64,000 nt of DNA from Pardosa pseudoannulata (lineage: Eukaryota > Arthropoda > Arachnida > Araneae > Lycosidae), in NCBI GenBank assembly GCA_032207245.1, contig CM063503.1, forward strand, positions 63,574,744 to 63,638,743, written 5' to 3'. Below, one piece after another: positions 63,361 to 64,000 of this stretch. The stretch's first letter is position 1, and every line of letters starts with the position of its first letter. A program made the translations under genes and the position numbers. The notes under the pieces are model-generated. The model made no database searches and had not been told where the DNA came from. It worked only from the letters and a program-made list of their open reading frames with translations.

Positions 63361-64000
63361 AATAGAATGGGCGATGAAAACCACATAAAAGATGTTCAGT
63401 AAAATAAGAAAAAAATATCAGTTGGTTGATTAAATATCTTTTTTATCCGGCTTAAGTTTTGCTGCTATTATGATCTGCTCGGATTTTAGGAGAGGATCGG
63501 ACTCTAAGATTACCTTTTTGCATACGGTCCTGCTTTCGCATACCTGATATAATGCGGAATATAAAAAGGAATTGAACACTACAAATTGCAGATCTTTCGG
63601 ATATCATTAAAATACAGTTAAAAGTCGCTAAAGCTTCTCAGGTAGCGAAAATGGAACAGAAGGAATTAACTATGTAAAATATGTAGCCTTTAATAACATT
63701 GATAGAGTGAAAACAAATCGTTTAAGATATCCGCCTACGTTCGGAGAACTTTTTTCTTTAACCACTTGAACTATGATTTAACTGTCGGTGGCCATGATAC
63801 AATTCTACGTCAATTCCGAACAGTACAAACAATTTTCTCGCAGTCGCTATCTGTATCGTTATCAGATCTAACAAGTAATCGCTCTCCCATTGTACTTGGC
63901 GAAGCAATATTACTGATATTCTTATTATTATTCATTATATAATAGGGCTTGATAAGACTAAAATAAAAAAAATACTTCATTCAATTTTCAGCATTATAGT
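63360..64000. other. Right edge, no gene recognised
   Basis: Mixed-composition sequence without a recognised exon. TTAACCACTTGAACTATG near 63758 resembles a TTAA-type terminus, but no partner is within the window. Confidence 0.4.

Overview
This window is a very A+T-rich piece of an animal nuclear genome. It has spliced genes with GT-AG introns, long (TA)n microsatellites, a tRNA-derived SINE and many families of cut-and-paste DNA transposon. The gene content and the Tc1/mariner, piggyBac, pogo and hAT relics suggest an invertebrate, most likely an arthropod and possibly a chelicerate. That taxonomic placement is an inference. No prokaryotic, organellar or viral organisation was seen, and there is no CRISPR array.

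Three protein genes can be identified from their translations. (1) 196-18780, plus strand: ten exons of a GDP-D-glucose phosphorylase (GDPGP1 family, HIT-like fold). The first coding exon or exons lie off the left edge. The exons join in frame to give 321 residues ending in a stop. (2) 18836-28916, minus strand: a four-exon gene for an 88-residue, C-terminally membrane-anchored coiled-coil protein of the CCDC167 family. Its stop codon lies only 55 bp from that of GDPGP1, so the two genes are convergent with abutting or overlapping 3' ends. (3) 35407-37719, plus strand: an intact, uninterrupted 770-codon reading frame for fritz/WDPCP, the planar cell polarity and ciliogenesis effector. A probable non-coding upstream exon starts at 35303. 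CCDC167 and fritz are divergent, and a promoter-like cluster lies near 28540-28650. A fourth, unidentified minus-strand gene is represented by one probable terminal exon at 53347-53594, and a weak candidate terminal exon lies near 42284-42384.

Mobile and repeated DNA fills much of the rest. GDPGP1 intron 1 holds inverted copies of a repeat (family A), one copy of a second repeat (family B) and a TA-flanked MITE. Intron 2 holds a decayed Tc1-like transposase gene and a SINE. CCDC167 intron 3 holds an almost complete hAT element (22145-24621, 8-bp target duplication) whose transposase gene is split by a tRNA-derived SINE, a mariner relic that is also hit by the same SINE, and another copy of family B. 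From about 51.4 kb to the right end the sequence has visibly more CpG and is packed with non-autonomous elements: TTAA-flanked piggyBac-type MITEs, a 528-bp palindrome, a hAT-type MITE followed by a ~430-bp tandem array that carries hairpins, a ~210-bp tandem array with pogo-like ends, a pogo transposase fragment, and a piggyBac-type MITE nested inside a hAT-like element.

No clearly new multi-gene system is visible. The items most worth following up are the intronless fritz coding region, the SINE-started chimeric transposase frame, the compact GDPGP1/CCDC167 tail-to-tail arrangement, the two structured repeat families A and B, the large palindrome, and the unidentified terminal exon near 53.4 kb.
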